A DNA stretch of 64,000 nucleotides from Dioszegia crocea (GCA_001600615.1 BCKK01000001.1:363641-427640), one strand, 5' to 3'; positions 12,542-24,798 are shown, counted from the stretch's first letter. The notes: generated from the letters alone by a model not told the origin. Numbers and translations are program-made.

Positions 12542-12877
12542 TCACTCATCCCTCCCCATTAACATGATTTCAACCCCTTGATGGTGTCCCTCCACACACA
12601 CGGTGACGGCATTCCAAGGATACCCAAACTCAAGCTCATACACGTAATGTCTCGGGAAGCGCTCGGAGTAATCGGCGCATCTGAAACGTCCCTCGATTAC
12701 AAGATCGGAGTGTTGTTGCGAGATAGGGTCACCGCGCAATTGGAGCCTAGAGTTGGGGCGTGATTCAGTTGGTGAGAAGGGGGTGATGAACTGAATCGAG
12801 TGATTGCGGCTCTTCAATCGAAAGTTTCCCCAACCGTTGTCAGACTCGATGGTGTCATCACTGTCGCGTCTCTGCAT
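12542..12877 (-). CDS. Possible small unspliced gene, no recognised family
   Basis: This is an ATG-initiated open frame of 111 residues. I do not recognise it. It is polar in its first half (QRRDSDDTIESDNGWGN) and more ordered in the second, with alternating aromatic and hydrophobic residues such as YVYELEFGYPWNAVTV and EGHHQGVEIMLMG, which reads like a beta-rich fold. No signal peptide or membrane segment is visible. The ATG follows an ATATGCAG sequence that could also be a 3' splice site, so this may be the last exon of a longer gene. The overlapping plus-strand frames have no such character. Confidence 0.35.
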   Translation of the reverse strand: MQRRDSDDTIESDNGWGNFRLKSRNHSIQFITPFSPTESRPNSRLQLRGDPISQQHSDLVIEGRFRCADYSERFPRHYVYELEFGYPWNAVTVCVEGHHQGVEIMLMGRDE

Positions 12878-13138
12878 ATGGGCAGATATCCGTGGCTCTG
12901 CAGGGCTTGATGCTGGGGATAGACTGGGTGACTCGTAGCATTGTTACAATGTAAATGGGTAGAGGCTTGTGCGCGGAGGAAGGATCCTCAGCTGAATGAC
13001 AGGATTGATACCGCCAGCAGCCGGGAATATTGCCACGTCACGAAGTCGACCCAAGAGTTGTTAAGAGCCGCTCGATGCTGCTACTATCTAATCAGTTCGA
13101 CATCCATAACCCCATCTTCGCAATTGACCTTGCCCATT

Positions 13139-14570
13139 ATGCCCGCTAAGAATGATATCAACGTGAGCTAGGAATCTGCTGTTGAGTTCCAAAATGTGCA
13201 GTAAGCTGATTGGGTCAGAAAATCGGTGTTGAATCGTCCGACTTTCCGATATTGTGAGTTGGTTCTGGTGACAATGACCATACAGATTAGAGCTGACATA
13301 TTCAGATGCGAGACGTGTGAGTAATGTCATGATACTTCAGTTCAATCGCTGACGAAGCCAGGTCTTGGGTCTAATCCATACTTGCGAATGGCAAGTTATA
13401 CTTCGCATTATCTATCCGGGCCTCAACTGACCCTTCAGAGCAAGCAGGAATTCGGATGCGAGTGTAAGATCTGTAACCGGCCTTTCACAGTATTCCGGTG
13501 GAACCCCGGAGAGGGTGCAAGATGGAAGAAGACGGAGATATGTACGACTTGCTCAAAGATTAAGGGGGTTTGTCAGACTTGTCTACTGGATCTGTAAGTT
13601 GTCAATGACGCTCGTTTGGCCCGGCCCGGCGAAGCTTATCAGTTAGGGAATACGGACTACCGGTCCAAGTTCGAGATGCAGCCCTTGGGAGGAAGAACGA
13701 TGCCCCAACCTCAGATATCAACAAACGTCAGTCTACCCAGTTGAAGCTGGACAAATGCTGACTCAGCCAGAATTCTACATCCAAAATCTAGAAAAGCAAA
13801 TGGAGAACTCGCCGGATGGTCTGACTCTAGATTCGGAAACTGCAAATCGTGCCGGTCGAGATCTGCTGAAAGGCATGGCGAGGAATGATCCTTATTACAA
13901 GCGAAACAGACCACATATCTGCTCATTCTTCGTCAAGGGTGAATGTAAGCGTGGGGCTGAATGTCCATTCCGGTAAGTCCCCATACTAGCAAGTAGGTCA
14001 AGTGCTGATGGACCAGACATGAGATACCTGAGGAGAACGGATTGCAGAAGCAGAATATCCAAGATAGGTATTATGGTCGAAATGATCCTGTCGCCAAGAA
14101 GATCTTGGGCAAGGTGGCGGCGGAGAAGGGGATGGTGGCGCCTGCGGATCAAACAGTGGTAAGTTGCTGATTCAGCTGTCATTGGTTGGGACATCTAGCT
14201 CACATTCCCAGACAACCCTGGTCATTCTTGGTCTACCGGAATGCACAGACACCGACGTGAGAACAGCCGTCACGTTCGCATGTCCCTTTGTCAGCCCGAA
14301 TGAGATCCGCAACATCTCCATGATTACTGCCAGTCGTAAGTTGCTTAGTCTGACCACACCGAGTCAAGTCCTCACGCTGATATGCCAGATTGCGCCTTTG
14401 TCAACTTTGTCAATCGGCCATTAGCTGAACGGGCGGCCGAGGCCTTGTCGGCGCAAAGCGGGCTGGAAGTGCAAGGGAAGAAGGTGCGCGTGGTGTGGGG
14501 CAAGAGTAGGCCAAAGAAGGATAACAAGGCTAAGCCGGCTGAGGGTGGGGCAGAGGCGGTCGAGGCGTGA
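13139..14570 (+). CDS. SLT11: Pre-mRNA-splicing factor SLT11/RBM22 (Cwc2/Ecm2 family)
   Basis: RBM22/Slt11 sits in the NineTeen-related part of the active spliceosome and contacts U6 snRNA and the intron. Ten exons splice in frame to 327 residues: 13139-13162, 13219-13253, 13306-13316, 13362-13390, 13439-13593, 13647-13726, 13771-13972, 14017-14158, 14212-14335 and 14389-14570. The N-terminal Cys-rich zinc region has [38 protein letters not shown] and LEYGLP. Next is a CCCH zinc finger ([19 protein letters not shown]), then a YYGRNDP segment and an RRM ([10 protein letters not shown] as RNP2-like, [10 protein letters not shown] as RNP1). Exon 3 is only 11 nt and the intron after exon 4 starts with GC. 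Both are required by the conserved protein sequence. Confidence 0.95.
13391..13438 (+). other. GC-AG intron in SLT11
   Basis: This 48 nt intron begins GCAAGT and ends CAG, with CTGAC near the 3' end. Only this boundary joins the conserved LRM to SKQEFGCEC in frame; the nearest GT would shift the frame. Confidence 0.8.
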
Positions 14571-14685
14571 TTTGTCAAATGCCCATCGAGTCAGCATCAT
14601 CACTGTATGAATATGTATATGTCCAAAGCCATGCATCATAAAGAGACGACAGAACGTCCGAGACATCATACCATCCACCTCTTCC

Positions 14686-16369
14686 TCATTTCTCCTCAAC
14701 AGCTCCAAGACTGGCCCAATCGATTCCTCCCTCAGGACCATATCTCTCCCTCAACCACTCGTTCGCCTTGGTGAATTGCGCGTTCCCAAAGAAACCCCTA
14801 GAAGCGGAGAGTGGACTGGGATGTACAGATTTAAGCACAAGATGTTTCTTCTACGTCTTGTCAGCTTTCACATCCCTAAGCCGGGAAAGGACAACATACC
14901 GCATCCACTCCTGCGCACATCTTTTGCGCATGTGCGCCCCAAGCCATAAAACACACGCCGTTGGCTCCTGCAAGGTGATCCCCGCCCGTTGGTGATAGAC
15001 GGGCGGTGACTACGCGTAAGACGGCAGCGGTAAATTCCTCCCAGCCCTTCTTGCTGTGTGATCCAGCCTGTACCATCAGCTCTGGACGCTCACCACTGTA
15101 GTCAAAGAAAGGGTCTCGGCAGCTCACCTCATGGGCCCGGACAGTTAGCGATGTGTTCAAGAGCAAGACTCCATGTTTGGCCCATTCTGTCAGGTCTCTA
15201 CAAGCTTCAGCAAAGGTCCGGAGGCGGCCGGGGACTTCAAGCTTGAACTCACCCATGTTTGGGTATGACGAATCCAGGTATCTCATCACCCATTTGCTTA
15301 TAGATGTTCCGGAGAGAAGGCGGTACTCTGACGCCTTTGCGGACAGAGAAGGCTAGCCCCTACTTGTCAGCTGTCAATCGCGCATGAGATAGAGTCGTGA
15401 CATACATGGGCTTGTCCATCATCCTAAGCAGGATCAGCAACCTGGGGAAGCAAGAGAAGCATAAGGCGCACTCACATGGTATGGATCTTGTCCTATTCGC
15501 ATCAGCGCCGAACCCCCTGCGTGAGAGGTGGGACTTACCGATAATCACCACCCTCACATCTTTTAGCGGGCAAAGGGTTGACCAAGAGTAGATTTCCTGA
15601 GCAGGGGGAAAGACCTTCTTTTTGGCTTGTTCCGCGGTTACAAACTCTTTCAACTGTAGACAGATCAGCATATGTTCTCATATGCCAGATGCGACACTGT
15701 CAGAAGACGAGCTGAGGCATCATTGCCATAAAACTCACTGAGAGAAAATAGGGCTTGGTCAATTCATCCTGTAAGGCCAATAACCAATCTTCTCCAAGTG
15801 TGTCCAGCTCCGTCTGCAGAAGATCGATAGTATGCGGATGTTCAGATAATGATTTCCGAAATTCGTCCCTGGATTCGGCGCGTGGTATGCGTAGAGCTTT
15901 AGCAGACTTGAGGTTCGCGGCTTTTGTGAACACGTCCGCTGTCTCTGGAGGAACGTCAGCTTGAATCAGGCCGACTAGAGATGGGAAGGAGCGCACTCAG
16001 AGTCGCAGGCTTGGCATCCAGCTTCATCCGCTTGCTCGCTGGAAGTTCGGCATCTGGCCCAGCCCCAGACGGGCTGGCCGCATTGACCCCATCTCGGATC
16101 GCCTGCCTAGCAGCATCCGACAAGACACTCCGCTTCACGCCCGACGTGGATGAGCCAGGGACAGAAGGCGAAGATTTGACATCTGTCAAAGGTGATGATG
16201 GTGCAGGTGCAGCTGCAGCCGCAGACGTTCCAGCAGGCGCGGCGGAAGACGAGCCGGTGGAGACTGGTTTCACAGCCGAAGTCGACGCGCTTGTGGCGGC
16301 TGCGACTACTTTTGAAGGCGTTTTCTGGAAGTACGAAGTGATACTTCGCGCTGCTGGCTGGGGAGGCAT
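14686..16369 (-). CDS. UNG1: Uracil-DNA glycosylase
   Basis: UNG removes uracil from DNA to start base-excision repair. The start is the ATG at 16367-16369; the frame continues upstream only from a TTG. Residues 1-20 include [10 protein letters not shown], which resembles the PCNA-binding motif at the N-terminus of nuclear UNG. A Ser/Ala-rich linker and a short basic ASKRMKLD stretch that could serve nuclear import follow. The catalytic core contains [15 protein letters not shown] (water-activating Asp), QAHGLAFSV (uracil pocket), LLLNTSLTV, the SKKGWEEF helix and [15 protein letters not shown] (catalytic His and DNA-intercalation loop). It ends LGAVEEK. The catalytic motif is spread over two microexons, 15476-15492 (17 nt) and 15406-15423 (18 nt). 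It shares a 272 bp divergent promoter with the next gene. Confidence 0.95.
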
Positions 16370-16641
16370 ATCGTAAAGGCTGTATTGAGCTAGTGAAGAG
16401 CTCAGAGGACCGGTGCACAAGGCCCAAGGGGTGGACGCGACGATCGTAGGATTTTGGCTCTATCGGCGAGATGAAACGCGATGCCGTAATGGTCAGCTTT
16501 CTGAATTTTGGCTGCTCTTCCCTCGATACAATCTGTCACATCCGTCATCCTAACATGTGCACCCGACCTTAGCGGTCACCCCAGCCTCAGCTCCACTGTA
16601 AATAATGTCCTAAATCGACGATCTTGTACCGAGACTGAGCA

Positions 16642-19600
16642 ATGGTGGACCTTGCGCGATTCCGGGTCCATGGCTGGAGATTGAAAGTCCGGCGCATCCT
16701 CCCGCCCATCATCTCGTCTTTCCTCTGTTTTGTCTTTATAGTGGTTAAACCAGTCAGCAGGCTGGGCGGAGAGTAAGTCAAGCTTTTTTTATCAAATTCT
16801 TGATTGAAATCACTGCTGACGTTTAGATATGCCTTCTTGTGCTATACAGCGTTGCTGCTCTTCTGTTTCCCAGGAGGTACAATTGGCGGTCAGATAGAGG
16901 CTACAGGTGGGTTCAGGCCATAGCATGCATTTCCGTCACTGATCCTTGTACAGTCCTTGGAATTCTCTTTACAGCAGCCGGGCTGGCCTGGTCTATAGCT
17001 ACACTGGCTATAGCAGCGTATTGCGGACGAACGTACGGAGCAGACAGCGCGGAAGCCAGGGCCGTCATTGGGATAGGGCTGGCGTCTCTCGCGTTCATAG
17101 GTGGGCATAGGACACTCCCCGCTCGATTCCACCCGCTGACCGCTATAGCTGGCTTCATCCGAAGCTATTCTCCCCGACTGACGCTGGCTTCCCGAATAGC
17201 CCTCTTTTTCCCTGTGTTTTCATTGACCAGCCGACAAGAAGTAACGGATGTAAGTATTGTCCCTGTCCTTCAAACTATGCTGATAGGTTTAGGTCGGTCC
17301 AGAAGACTTTCTTCCAATCTTCTACATCACCCTGTTCGCCGCAGCCTTCGGTCTCGTCCCCATCGCCATCATTGCCCGTAAATCCTCAGGACCGGCTCTG
17401 GGAGCAGCCATCCTCGGTACACTATCAACAATCAACAACCTGCTCCCTGTCTCTCTTGCGACCTACCTCGATGACGGTGGGGACGGCGATCCTACCCAAT
17501 CCGCGCCGAATGAGGAGAAGTCGTCAACATCTCATCCCTCTCCACAAACCCAGCACACCCACCTCGGTAAGGCGCTCAAAGCCAATACTGCCAAAATCGG
17601 ACCGACATTGAAAGCATACTCCAACGAGGTCATTCACGCTCGTCTCCCTCCATCCCATCTTCATTCCACAATCACCGCACTCAAAGCTGTAGCGCGAAAC
17701 CCTCTACTGGGGACCGGCAGTCACACCCCCGGAGAGCGAATCCAAGCTGCTTTGCTTCGGGTAGGAAAACACCATTCTTTCCCGTCGAGCGGTGTCGGTA
17801 CGCCCCGCCGAGGTATATCGGTATCGACGCCAAGGAATCGAGCTAGTGCAAGTGGCGGAGATGGCGGACACTTCGCCTCCGAGTTGGAGACCAGGTTGAA
17901 CGCGGTACCTGCATATCTCCGAGCCGAGGCCGGTATGCCATCACGACACCCGAACCCAGAATCACCATCTCGGACCCCGGATTCGGCCCTAGCAGAGCGC
18001 TGGACGGAGCTGTCACAATGCTCGTGCGCTGCTATACGAAGCACAGCCCACCGCCTTGCCCAAATTTGGGCGTGGAACGACCCTATAGCCGACTCGGCGG
18101 AGAAGTCGGATCTGATGGTCCGGCTCGAGCTTGTGCGCGCGATTGCGGCCTTCGAGACCGATCTTGAGCACGCGCTCGATCCCGAAGAAGGGTACTCTCG
18201 AGCCCTGAGCGGATCCAGGACCCCATTACGATCGGCCGATTGGCGGTCGTCGTTGATCGCCCATGGCGATCGTGATAACTTCCGATTGGCGTTCTACATG
18301 GTGTCTCTGCTGGATTTAGGGAGGGATGTGTTGAGGCTGTTTGACACGGTGGCTCGGGTAACCGTGATGGCCCCGGAGGAAAGGAGGTGGTTTGTGCCCT
18401 ACCTGCCCAAATGGATCAGGTCGACGGCGTCGGTTCCGCCTGTTGACGTACTGGGTGATGATCGAGTGGCGGGTAGGTCATTATTTGACGCCAAACCGAG
18501 GGTCAGCTTACCTTGCAGACGAAAGAGCCACCGACGTCGACCCTGGTGACCCTACGGACGATTTAGATTTCATCCGAGCGGCACTCCGACGTGAACACCA
18601 CAACCATCTTACCTCGAGAGGGCACATAGACAAAATTCGCCTGCTTTGGCGTGGAATATGGGACAGCCACAGATCATTACAAGGTGAGTCAAGACTTGCT
18701 TTAACTTGACAAGACTAACGATCCACAGTCAGAATCAGCATTTCTCGATTCCTCCACTTGTCTAGACACTCTCGACACATCTTTTTCGCTCTCAAGTTGA
18801 CACTGGGTATCTCCCTCTTGTCGCTCCCGGCGCTCTTGCCGCCTGAATCTCCGGTAAGAGTGTGGTTTGAGGATGTCAGGGGCGGATGGATGGTGGCGAG
18901 CTACCTATATGTCCTGGAAGTACATACTGGAGCTATTTTCCGGGTAGGGCTGTTCAGGATCGTAGGGACGTTTGTGGGTGCCGTCGCTGCTTATGTTGTG
19001 AGTTGTCGTCTAACACGATATATATGGCAGAACCTAACAGTGTAGTGTTCGCTTATCGCTCGTGACAATCCATACGCCCTAGTCACTCTGGCAACTGCGT
19101 GCTCGATACCGATATCTTACATTATCCTCTTCACCACCTTTCCCGGGGTGGGCACCGTAGCGTGAGTACCAGAGAATCTCTGTTGCGATCATCAGCTGAT
19201 AAGCAGTGGCATTACACTCCCTCCCCTGCTCTTTCTCGACTACCTCGACTTATCAATGGGTCGCAATTCCTTCTTTCTCGCCTGGACGCGATTCGTCAAT
19301 ATCTCCATCGGGATCATCGCCGCTGTCCTCGTGGGCCTGCTCGTGTGGCCCGACCACGCCCGAGTTCGATACTTCTCAGCAGTCTCCATCACCCTTGAGC
19401 GCCTCACAGAGTATTATCTTCAGCTCTCACGCGACAATCTACGCTCTACCCTCATCTATCAAACCGACCGCAAGATTTACTCCACACTCGACCGATCTGT
19501 CCGCCGAGAGATCGTCGCGGCACGCACGTTGGTTGCTGTACAGCGAAACGAAATCTCCCTCCTCCCACGTCCTACCAGACTGTACGCCGAAGTGCTTGAT

Positions 19601-20086
19601 GCGGCCGAACGAGTCATTGATACGTTCGACGAAGTCCGTTTACTTCGATTCAGCGTGCCGAGGAAAGAAACCGTTCTGGATGTCTTGCCTATCCGAAGCG
19701 AGTTTGTATCTTCCATTCTCATCAACTTGTGGGCGTGTAGTCAGGCATTCAAATCTCGGTCGCCGTTACCTCAATTTCTTCCTAATCCCAGGACGGGGTT
19801 GGAGGAGTTGATGTTGGCTGTAGATGAGCAGAAGAGGGAGGGTCGGCGGCGGAGCAGGAGCGGACTGCGGCAGGCGTCAACGGATCCTGTCTCGGATGGT
19901 GGTAGTGCTAGGAAGGGCGGCAAGGAACAGCTGGCGATGTTGTATGCGATGGCGGAGCAGGAGGCTCTGGGCGAATTGTGTAATTTGGTCGACGAGGTGA
20001 GTCGTGTCAGCGCAATAGAGGATCGTGCTGATATGTATAGCTTGTTGCGGCTGCACGGACACTTTTTGGGAGTCAGACGTTTTTAG
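16642..20086 (+). CDS. ArAE/FUSC-type membrane protein (BRE4-like, aromatic acid exporter superfamily)
   Basis: This is a large fungal membrane protein of the aromatic acid exporter superfamily, related to yeast Bre4. Order: an N-terminal block of about six membrane segments (CFVFIVVKPVSRLGG, YAFLCYTALLLFCFPGG, VLGILFTAAGLAWS and others; the 6-TM ArAE_2_N type), a long soluble region rich in Ser/Arg (about 17.5-18.7 kb), a second membrane block (FFALKLTLGISLLSLP, GGWMVASYLYVLEVHTGAIF, a GTFVGAVAAY segment, then RFVNISIGIIAAVLVGLLV) and a helical C-terminal cytosolic domain. I chose the ATG at 16642 because its exon splices in frame into the first conserved segments; upstream exons cannot be excluded. 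At least eight short introns are needed, and the stop is at 20084-20086. The transported compound is unknown. Confidence 0.85.
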
Positions 20087-20251
20087 ATACGGCTGTTAGG
20101 TTTCAGCCCTCTGGCACAGAAAATTGATATCCATGTATCCCTAGTGATTCTTCGATTTGAGCACCTGCTTCAGGGGACTTTTCTTTGGAATTGGGGCATT
20201 ACTGCATGATCTATTCTCTATGTCATCTATGTTTCACTTCCCACTCGCGCT

Positions 20252-22095
20252 CTACACATCCACACTGGGTCGTGCACTAGTCGCAGCACTAGTCGGTTGG
20301 CTATCCTTGGGCATATTGGCGCCTTCACGGTGTGTGGAGCGAGCATAGTGCTTCTCGTGCGACTTGATGGCCTGCTCTTCCTGCTGACGCTTGAAGGAGC
20401 TCGATCGCCAGGCAGGAGTTCCAGAGAGGTACATAGCGTCAACCCTGGTTTTGTCAGCTTGAATCCCGGTCCGCGGAGAATAGAACTCACTCTTCGATTG
20501 ACATCCCCTTAGTCTCGGGAATACAGAAGAAGGCGAATGTGAATGCCAAAGCTAGACATCCTGCCCAGACAAAGGTGATTCCAGTTCCAATTCGAGCTTG
20601 GATCTGCGGGGCCGCGAAGGCGATGATGAGGTTAAAGAGCCAGTTGGCGCCGGTACCGAGAGTGACGCAAAGACTGCTTAATCGGATAGGGAATGTCTCG
20701 CCGCAGACCACCCAGGCGACAGGGCCCCAGGAGCTAGCAAACGCGCTGCATCGTTAGCTATGGAGGTGTGTTTACAATGAAAAACTTACGCAATGAACAG
20801 ACAGGTGAAAGCGATCAGAACGTCCCCGGCGATGGGATCATCGGGGTATGCCTTGGATACGGATCCAACGACGATTTGACCGATGAACATGGTAGCGGCA
20901 CCGACGAGCAAGACTGGTCGACGTCCGGCCCTGTCCACAAGCCATACACCCGGGAAGGAAGCGGCGACGTTGACGGAAGCGAGGATGATTTGGAAGACAT
21001 AGGTGTTGGCAAGACCGGCCGATTGGGCGAATTGGACACCGTATGAGAAGAAGAAGTTGATACCGGTGACTGAAGTTTTAGCTTGGACTTCTACACTGGA
21101 AAGGATTCGACTCACCTTGCTGTCCAATCTGGACCAAAATACCAATCATTGTCCTCCATGCAATCCTGTCCTTCATGGAGAAACACTCGGCATAGCTCGC
21201 CTGTCCTCTCTCCTTATCATTCTCAGCCGCAACGCGCACTTCATCCATCTCGACGTCGATCTCGTGGTCGTCTGCAGGGATACCGCGGAGGTTGGCAAGG
21301 TTCTTGCGGCACTCCTCCCAACGTTCCTTCTTGGCGAGGTATCGTGGGGATTCGGGAGAGAGGATGAAACCGACGAGGAGAAGAGCAGAGAAGACCATTT
21401 GGAGTGCGACAGGAATACGCCAGCTGAATCATCAGCAGATGTCCCCATAAAGAGGATAAGCAACCCACCTGATGTCTGAATTGTCATATCGGCTCATTCC
21501 CCAGTTGGTCATGCTGACTCCCCAAATACCGAGGGTAACGCAAAGCTGGAAACTACCAGTAACGAGACCACGGTATTTGGGTGGCGAAGCCTCGGCCTGG
21601 AAGACGGGGACAAGACCTGATGTGGCTCCGATACCGAGACCGGTGAGAAGTCTGGCGACGAGGATTTGGGCGTAGGTGTTCATGGCTGATGTTTCGATTG
21701 CGGCGCCGACGAGGTGGATGAGGATGAAGGCGATACATGTGCGGCGGAGACCGTACTGTCATGTCAGTCTAAGACATATAGGGAGGATATGGGACAACTC
21801 ACTCGGCTGGCGATACTGCCTGATCCTACTGCTCCGATGACTGCTCCCACACTCAACAGACCAGTGATGGCACTTTGTCGCGTTGGACTCAGCACGCACA
21901 ACCCAGCGGCATCACATTCTCCAAATCTCCGCTGGTAAGACGCCATGCTAAACAGCCCACTTCCTTCTGAGTTTCCCCATCCTAAAAGTCAGCGCGTGTT
22001 CAGCGAAAGGGGAGACTGGACTTACCGAAAATGATACCCGCCGCCGACTGGGCAAGGGCGAGAGTGAGCGCCTTCGAACTGCTTCGTTGCGACAT
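20252..22095 (-). CDS. MFS sugar porter (hexose-transporter type)
   Basis: This is a proton- or facilitator-type sugar transporter of the plasma membrane with 12 membrane helices. It starts MSQRSSSKALTLALAQSAAG at 22093-22095 and stops at 20252-20254. Sugar-porter landmarks appear in order: IASRYGLRR after TM2, ARLLTGLGIGATSGLVPVF, EASPPKYRG, the PESPRYL central-loop motif, QQVTGINFFFSYG in TM7, DRAGRRPVLL, and PETKGMSIEE at the end of TM12. The short C-terminal tail is Ser/Lys-rich. It has about seven short introns. The family is broad (glucose, galactose, maltose, polyols), and I cannot assign the substrate. It is convergent with the ArAE gene at 165 bp. Confidence 0.92.
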
Positions 22096-22935
22096 GGTGC
22101 TAGGCGCTGCTCGAGAGTGCAAATTTGTCGTTTCGTAAGGTTGTAGAGGTGTAGATAGTTGCCACCTGTTGAGAAAATGTCAATAGTATGGATGATTGTG
22201 GGACGAGGGGTATCGGCAAGGTCTGTTCAGGTTGCTTGTGATATATGCAAACTTTCACTGCGTTTCCTCGGCTTCGTCATTGCTTACAATACGCCAACAA
22301 CGGCCGCCATCACGAGATCAGCAGTACTGTGTCCAGCCCAAAATCCAGCAGTCTGAGACCGCTCGGGGATCCCTTCGGAGATCCGACGTCGATTCGGATG
22401 CGGATGCGGCGTTAAATCCTTTTCCCTCAGCGTCCTCGTCAGCAGAATTGCGTCTCCGACAGAACGTTTCGGACTTTGTTCGGATCCAAAACGTGTAGAT
22501 CTCTCGGTAGAGCCGTATTAGACGCGCATGATTAGGCTGAAGACCAAAGGTGGAGGTGGCGAAAAGCTGCTTGCGACCATTACCGGCGGCACTTGCGGCG
22601 ATGACGTCGGTCGAAATCTCCTGAGTTTTGGGTGGCAAATGGGTGGCAAATCTCGACAGGGGTTTAGCAGGGCGATATGCAAATTTGCAGTGTTGTTGCT
22701 CTCGGCCGACAGCACAATCGCGGGGCCGCCTTGGAGGTGTACGCGGGGAAGTACGGAAGAGAGTGCTGCAGGGTGGCGATGGAATTCAAGCTTGCGAAAT
22801 GTGAGATGGCATTATCGAAACACGAGACGGCCTGACCTCGTCTGTTAGATGAGGACGCTGGGGCAGGTGCCTGGGGTTACTACAAGTTGTCTTGTACATA
22901 CAGCTCCCTGCCATTCATCGTCGACTACCCATCAC
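22096..22935. promoter_or_regulatory. Upstream region of the sugar porter; tandem GGTGGCAAA motifs
   Basis: This 840 bp gap lies between the start of the sugar porter and the stop of DPH1, so it is mainly the porter's promoter. Two copies of GGTGGCAAAT lie 11 bp apart at about 22631-22651 on the plus strand. The same motif occurs in the DPH1/CWF18 promoter. In yeasts GGTGGCAAA is the Rpn4 (PACE) site; whether it works here is unknown. Short frames on both strands (about 100 residues) show no family resemblance. Confidence 0.45.
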
Positions 22936-24798
22936 CTAGCTAGCTTTGACCTCTGGACGATGTCGAGGCGTCCACGGTCCCAAGCTCTTATCGCTGTAAA
23001 AGTCCATCGGATATCCCCCATCGCCCACCTCCAGTCCCATCCCGCCTTCACCCAGATCGAGCCCACCCCATCCTCTAATCCGCCCCACAGTCACCGAGGC
23101 CTCATACGGACTAAGCAGAGGCCGATCGAAGGCGTATCCCCAGTCTATGCTCAACCTGGGACAGGACGTCTGTACGAAGACTGATAGTTGAGGTAAGAGG
23201 GCGAGTTTTGCAGGTGAGAGTTCGGATAGGAGGAGCATGTAGGGTGGGGAAGCTGTCAATGAGGTTGGGAGGGAAGTTTGAATTGTCTGTAGTGTCAGCT
23301 ATCGGCTCCACTGGCTAACCCGGGACATGAAGTAGCTCACTTTGAGAACACTCAGACTGCCTTGTCGTCCCAATGTGCCCAAGATGACACCCCAAGAACC
23401 ACTCCCATTCTCCCTCTCTCCCTGGCTCTTCTCCACACCAGCACCGGTTTCCAGTACTGGCATCAAAGTCTTTCTCGCCTGTCGAACAGCATCTCCCCTA
23501 ACCATTCGCATCTCCTTATGCTCATACGTCTCTCGAGTAAATTTCTTGGAATACGGATCGTATCTGAAGGCAGGCACCGTAGGGTTGGCAATCATAATAG
23601 CTTCGAGGTGAAATCGGCCGTCTCCGACGTATCTACCCTGATGAGCTTGACATACACATCGGTGAGCGCAGACTTACATGAGTGCATCCATCTCGTCCAA
23701 TTTTGGCGCTGTACACCCTAGCACCTCCCCAGGACTTAACGGTCGGCTTTGCGGCACCGTGATATCGTATTTTCCGCGCCAAACGCCCACATCCCGCTTC
23801 TTGACATTCATCACTGCCCCATCACCTTGTATCCCCGCTTCTTCTTTCTCTAACGGGGCTAGCGCTTCGGAAAGATCATCCTTTAGCGCCTGGACGGCAG
23901 CGACGAACTGGATAGTCGAGACCAGGGCCAGTCTAGTCGGCAATTCCCCTTCCGGCACCTCGGTCTGGTCGTCTCGTCGAGAAGCGTCCGATGGATCCAA
24001 GGCGATAGGTACAGCTGCGCCTGGTGCAGCATCTGATGCGCCAAGCACAACTCGGTGGAATGCTGAGCGGGAGGAAGGGAAGTTGCGGCGGACGGAGAGA
24101 GCGAGATGAGGCGTGTCGATTCCTATCTCGACAAAGATGTACAGTGTCTTGATTGAGGTTTGAGATACAGGTACTGCTTTGTCAGCTGATAGCTCTTCTT
24201 GGATGCTCCTACGAGACATAGACTCACTTAGACAAGAATGACCATAATGTACAATCATCTCCGCTCCCATCTCCTTAGCTGTGAAGTCGTCAATACAGCA
24301 GGCGCCATATGTAACATCTGCCAAGAGTAATGGCAGCGCTCCCGTAAACCTATACCATGAGCTTACTCCGGCCGATCTCGGAACCAAGAAGCCAACTCAC
24401 TCCTCGACTATATCGGCTATAGCACACCCATAAACCATAAGCCCCTCAGGCATCTGCAACGCAACAGTCTTTACTCCATCTCGACGAATATGATGTATGG
24501 TCTTATGAACCTCGAACTTATAATTTGACGGCAAGGCTTGAGGGTCAGCTTATATTCTCTCTCGTAAGGTATATCAGAGACTGTATAGCTCACCTGCAAT
24601 GGCTGCATTGAGCTCGGGGTCATGTAGGATATCATCCGGAATTTGATTTGCGACTCGCCGTACAGGCGCGGACGAGGATTTGGATTTGGGCTTGGTGCTG
24701 CCTACGAATCTGCGCCGTGGCTTCGAGGGTCCCGCTACGGGTGGTGAATCGATACCTTCTGCTGCGTTGTCCATGTTGATTGTAGAGTTCGTAGTCAT
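22936..24798 (-). CDS. DPH1: Diphthamide synthesis protein, 2-(3-amino-3-carboxypropyl)histidine synthase subunit 1
   Basis: Dph1 pairs with Dph2 to form the [4Fe-4S] radical-SAM-like enzyme that starts diphthamide synthesis on eEF2. It starts at 24796-24798 (MTTNSTIN; a second Met follows shortly) and stops at 22936-22938. A Ser/Lys/Arg-rich N-terminus ([15 protein letters not shown]) leads into [19 protein letters not shown] and [20 protein letters not shown]. The three family cysteines that hold the cluster are visible as [14 protein letters not shown] and [12 protein letters not shown]. Other landmarks are [19 protein letters not shown] and the [12 protein letters not shown] segment. The C-terminus ends with [15 protein letters not shown]. 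About five introns interrupt it. It is divergent from CWF18 across 146 bp. Confidence 0.94.

Noticed and set aside
22318..22638. About 100-codon frames on both strands in the sugar-porter promoter
   Set aside because: No family resemblance, no supporting splice sites, and mirrored open frames suggest composition bias.
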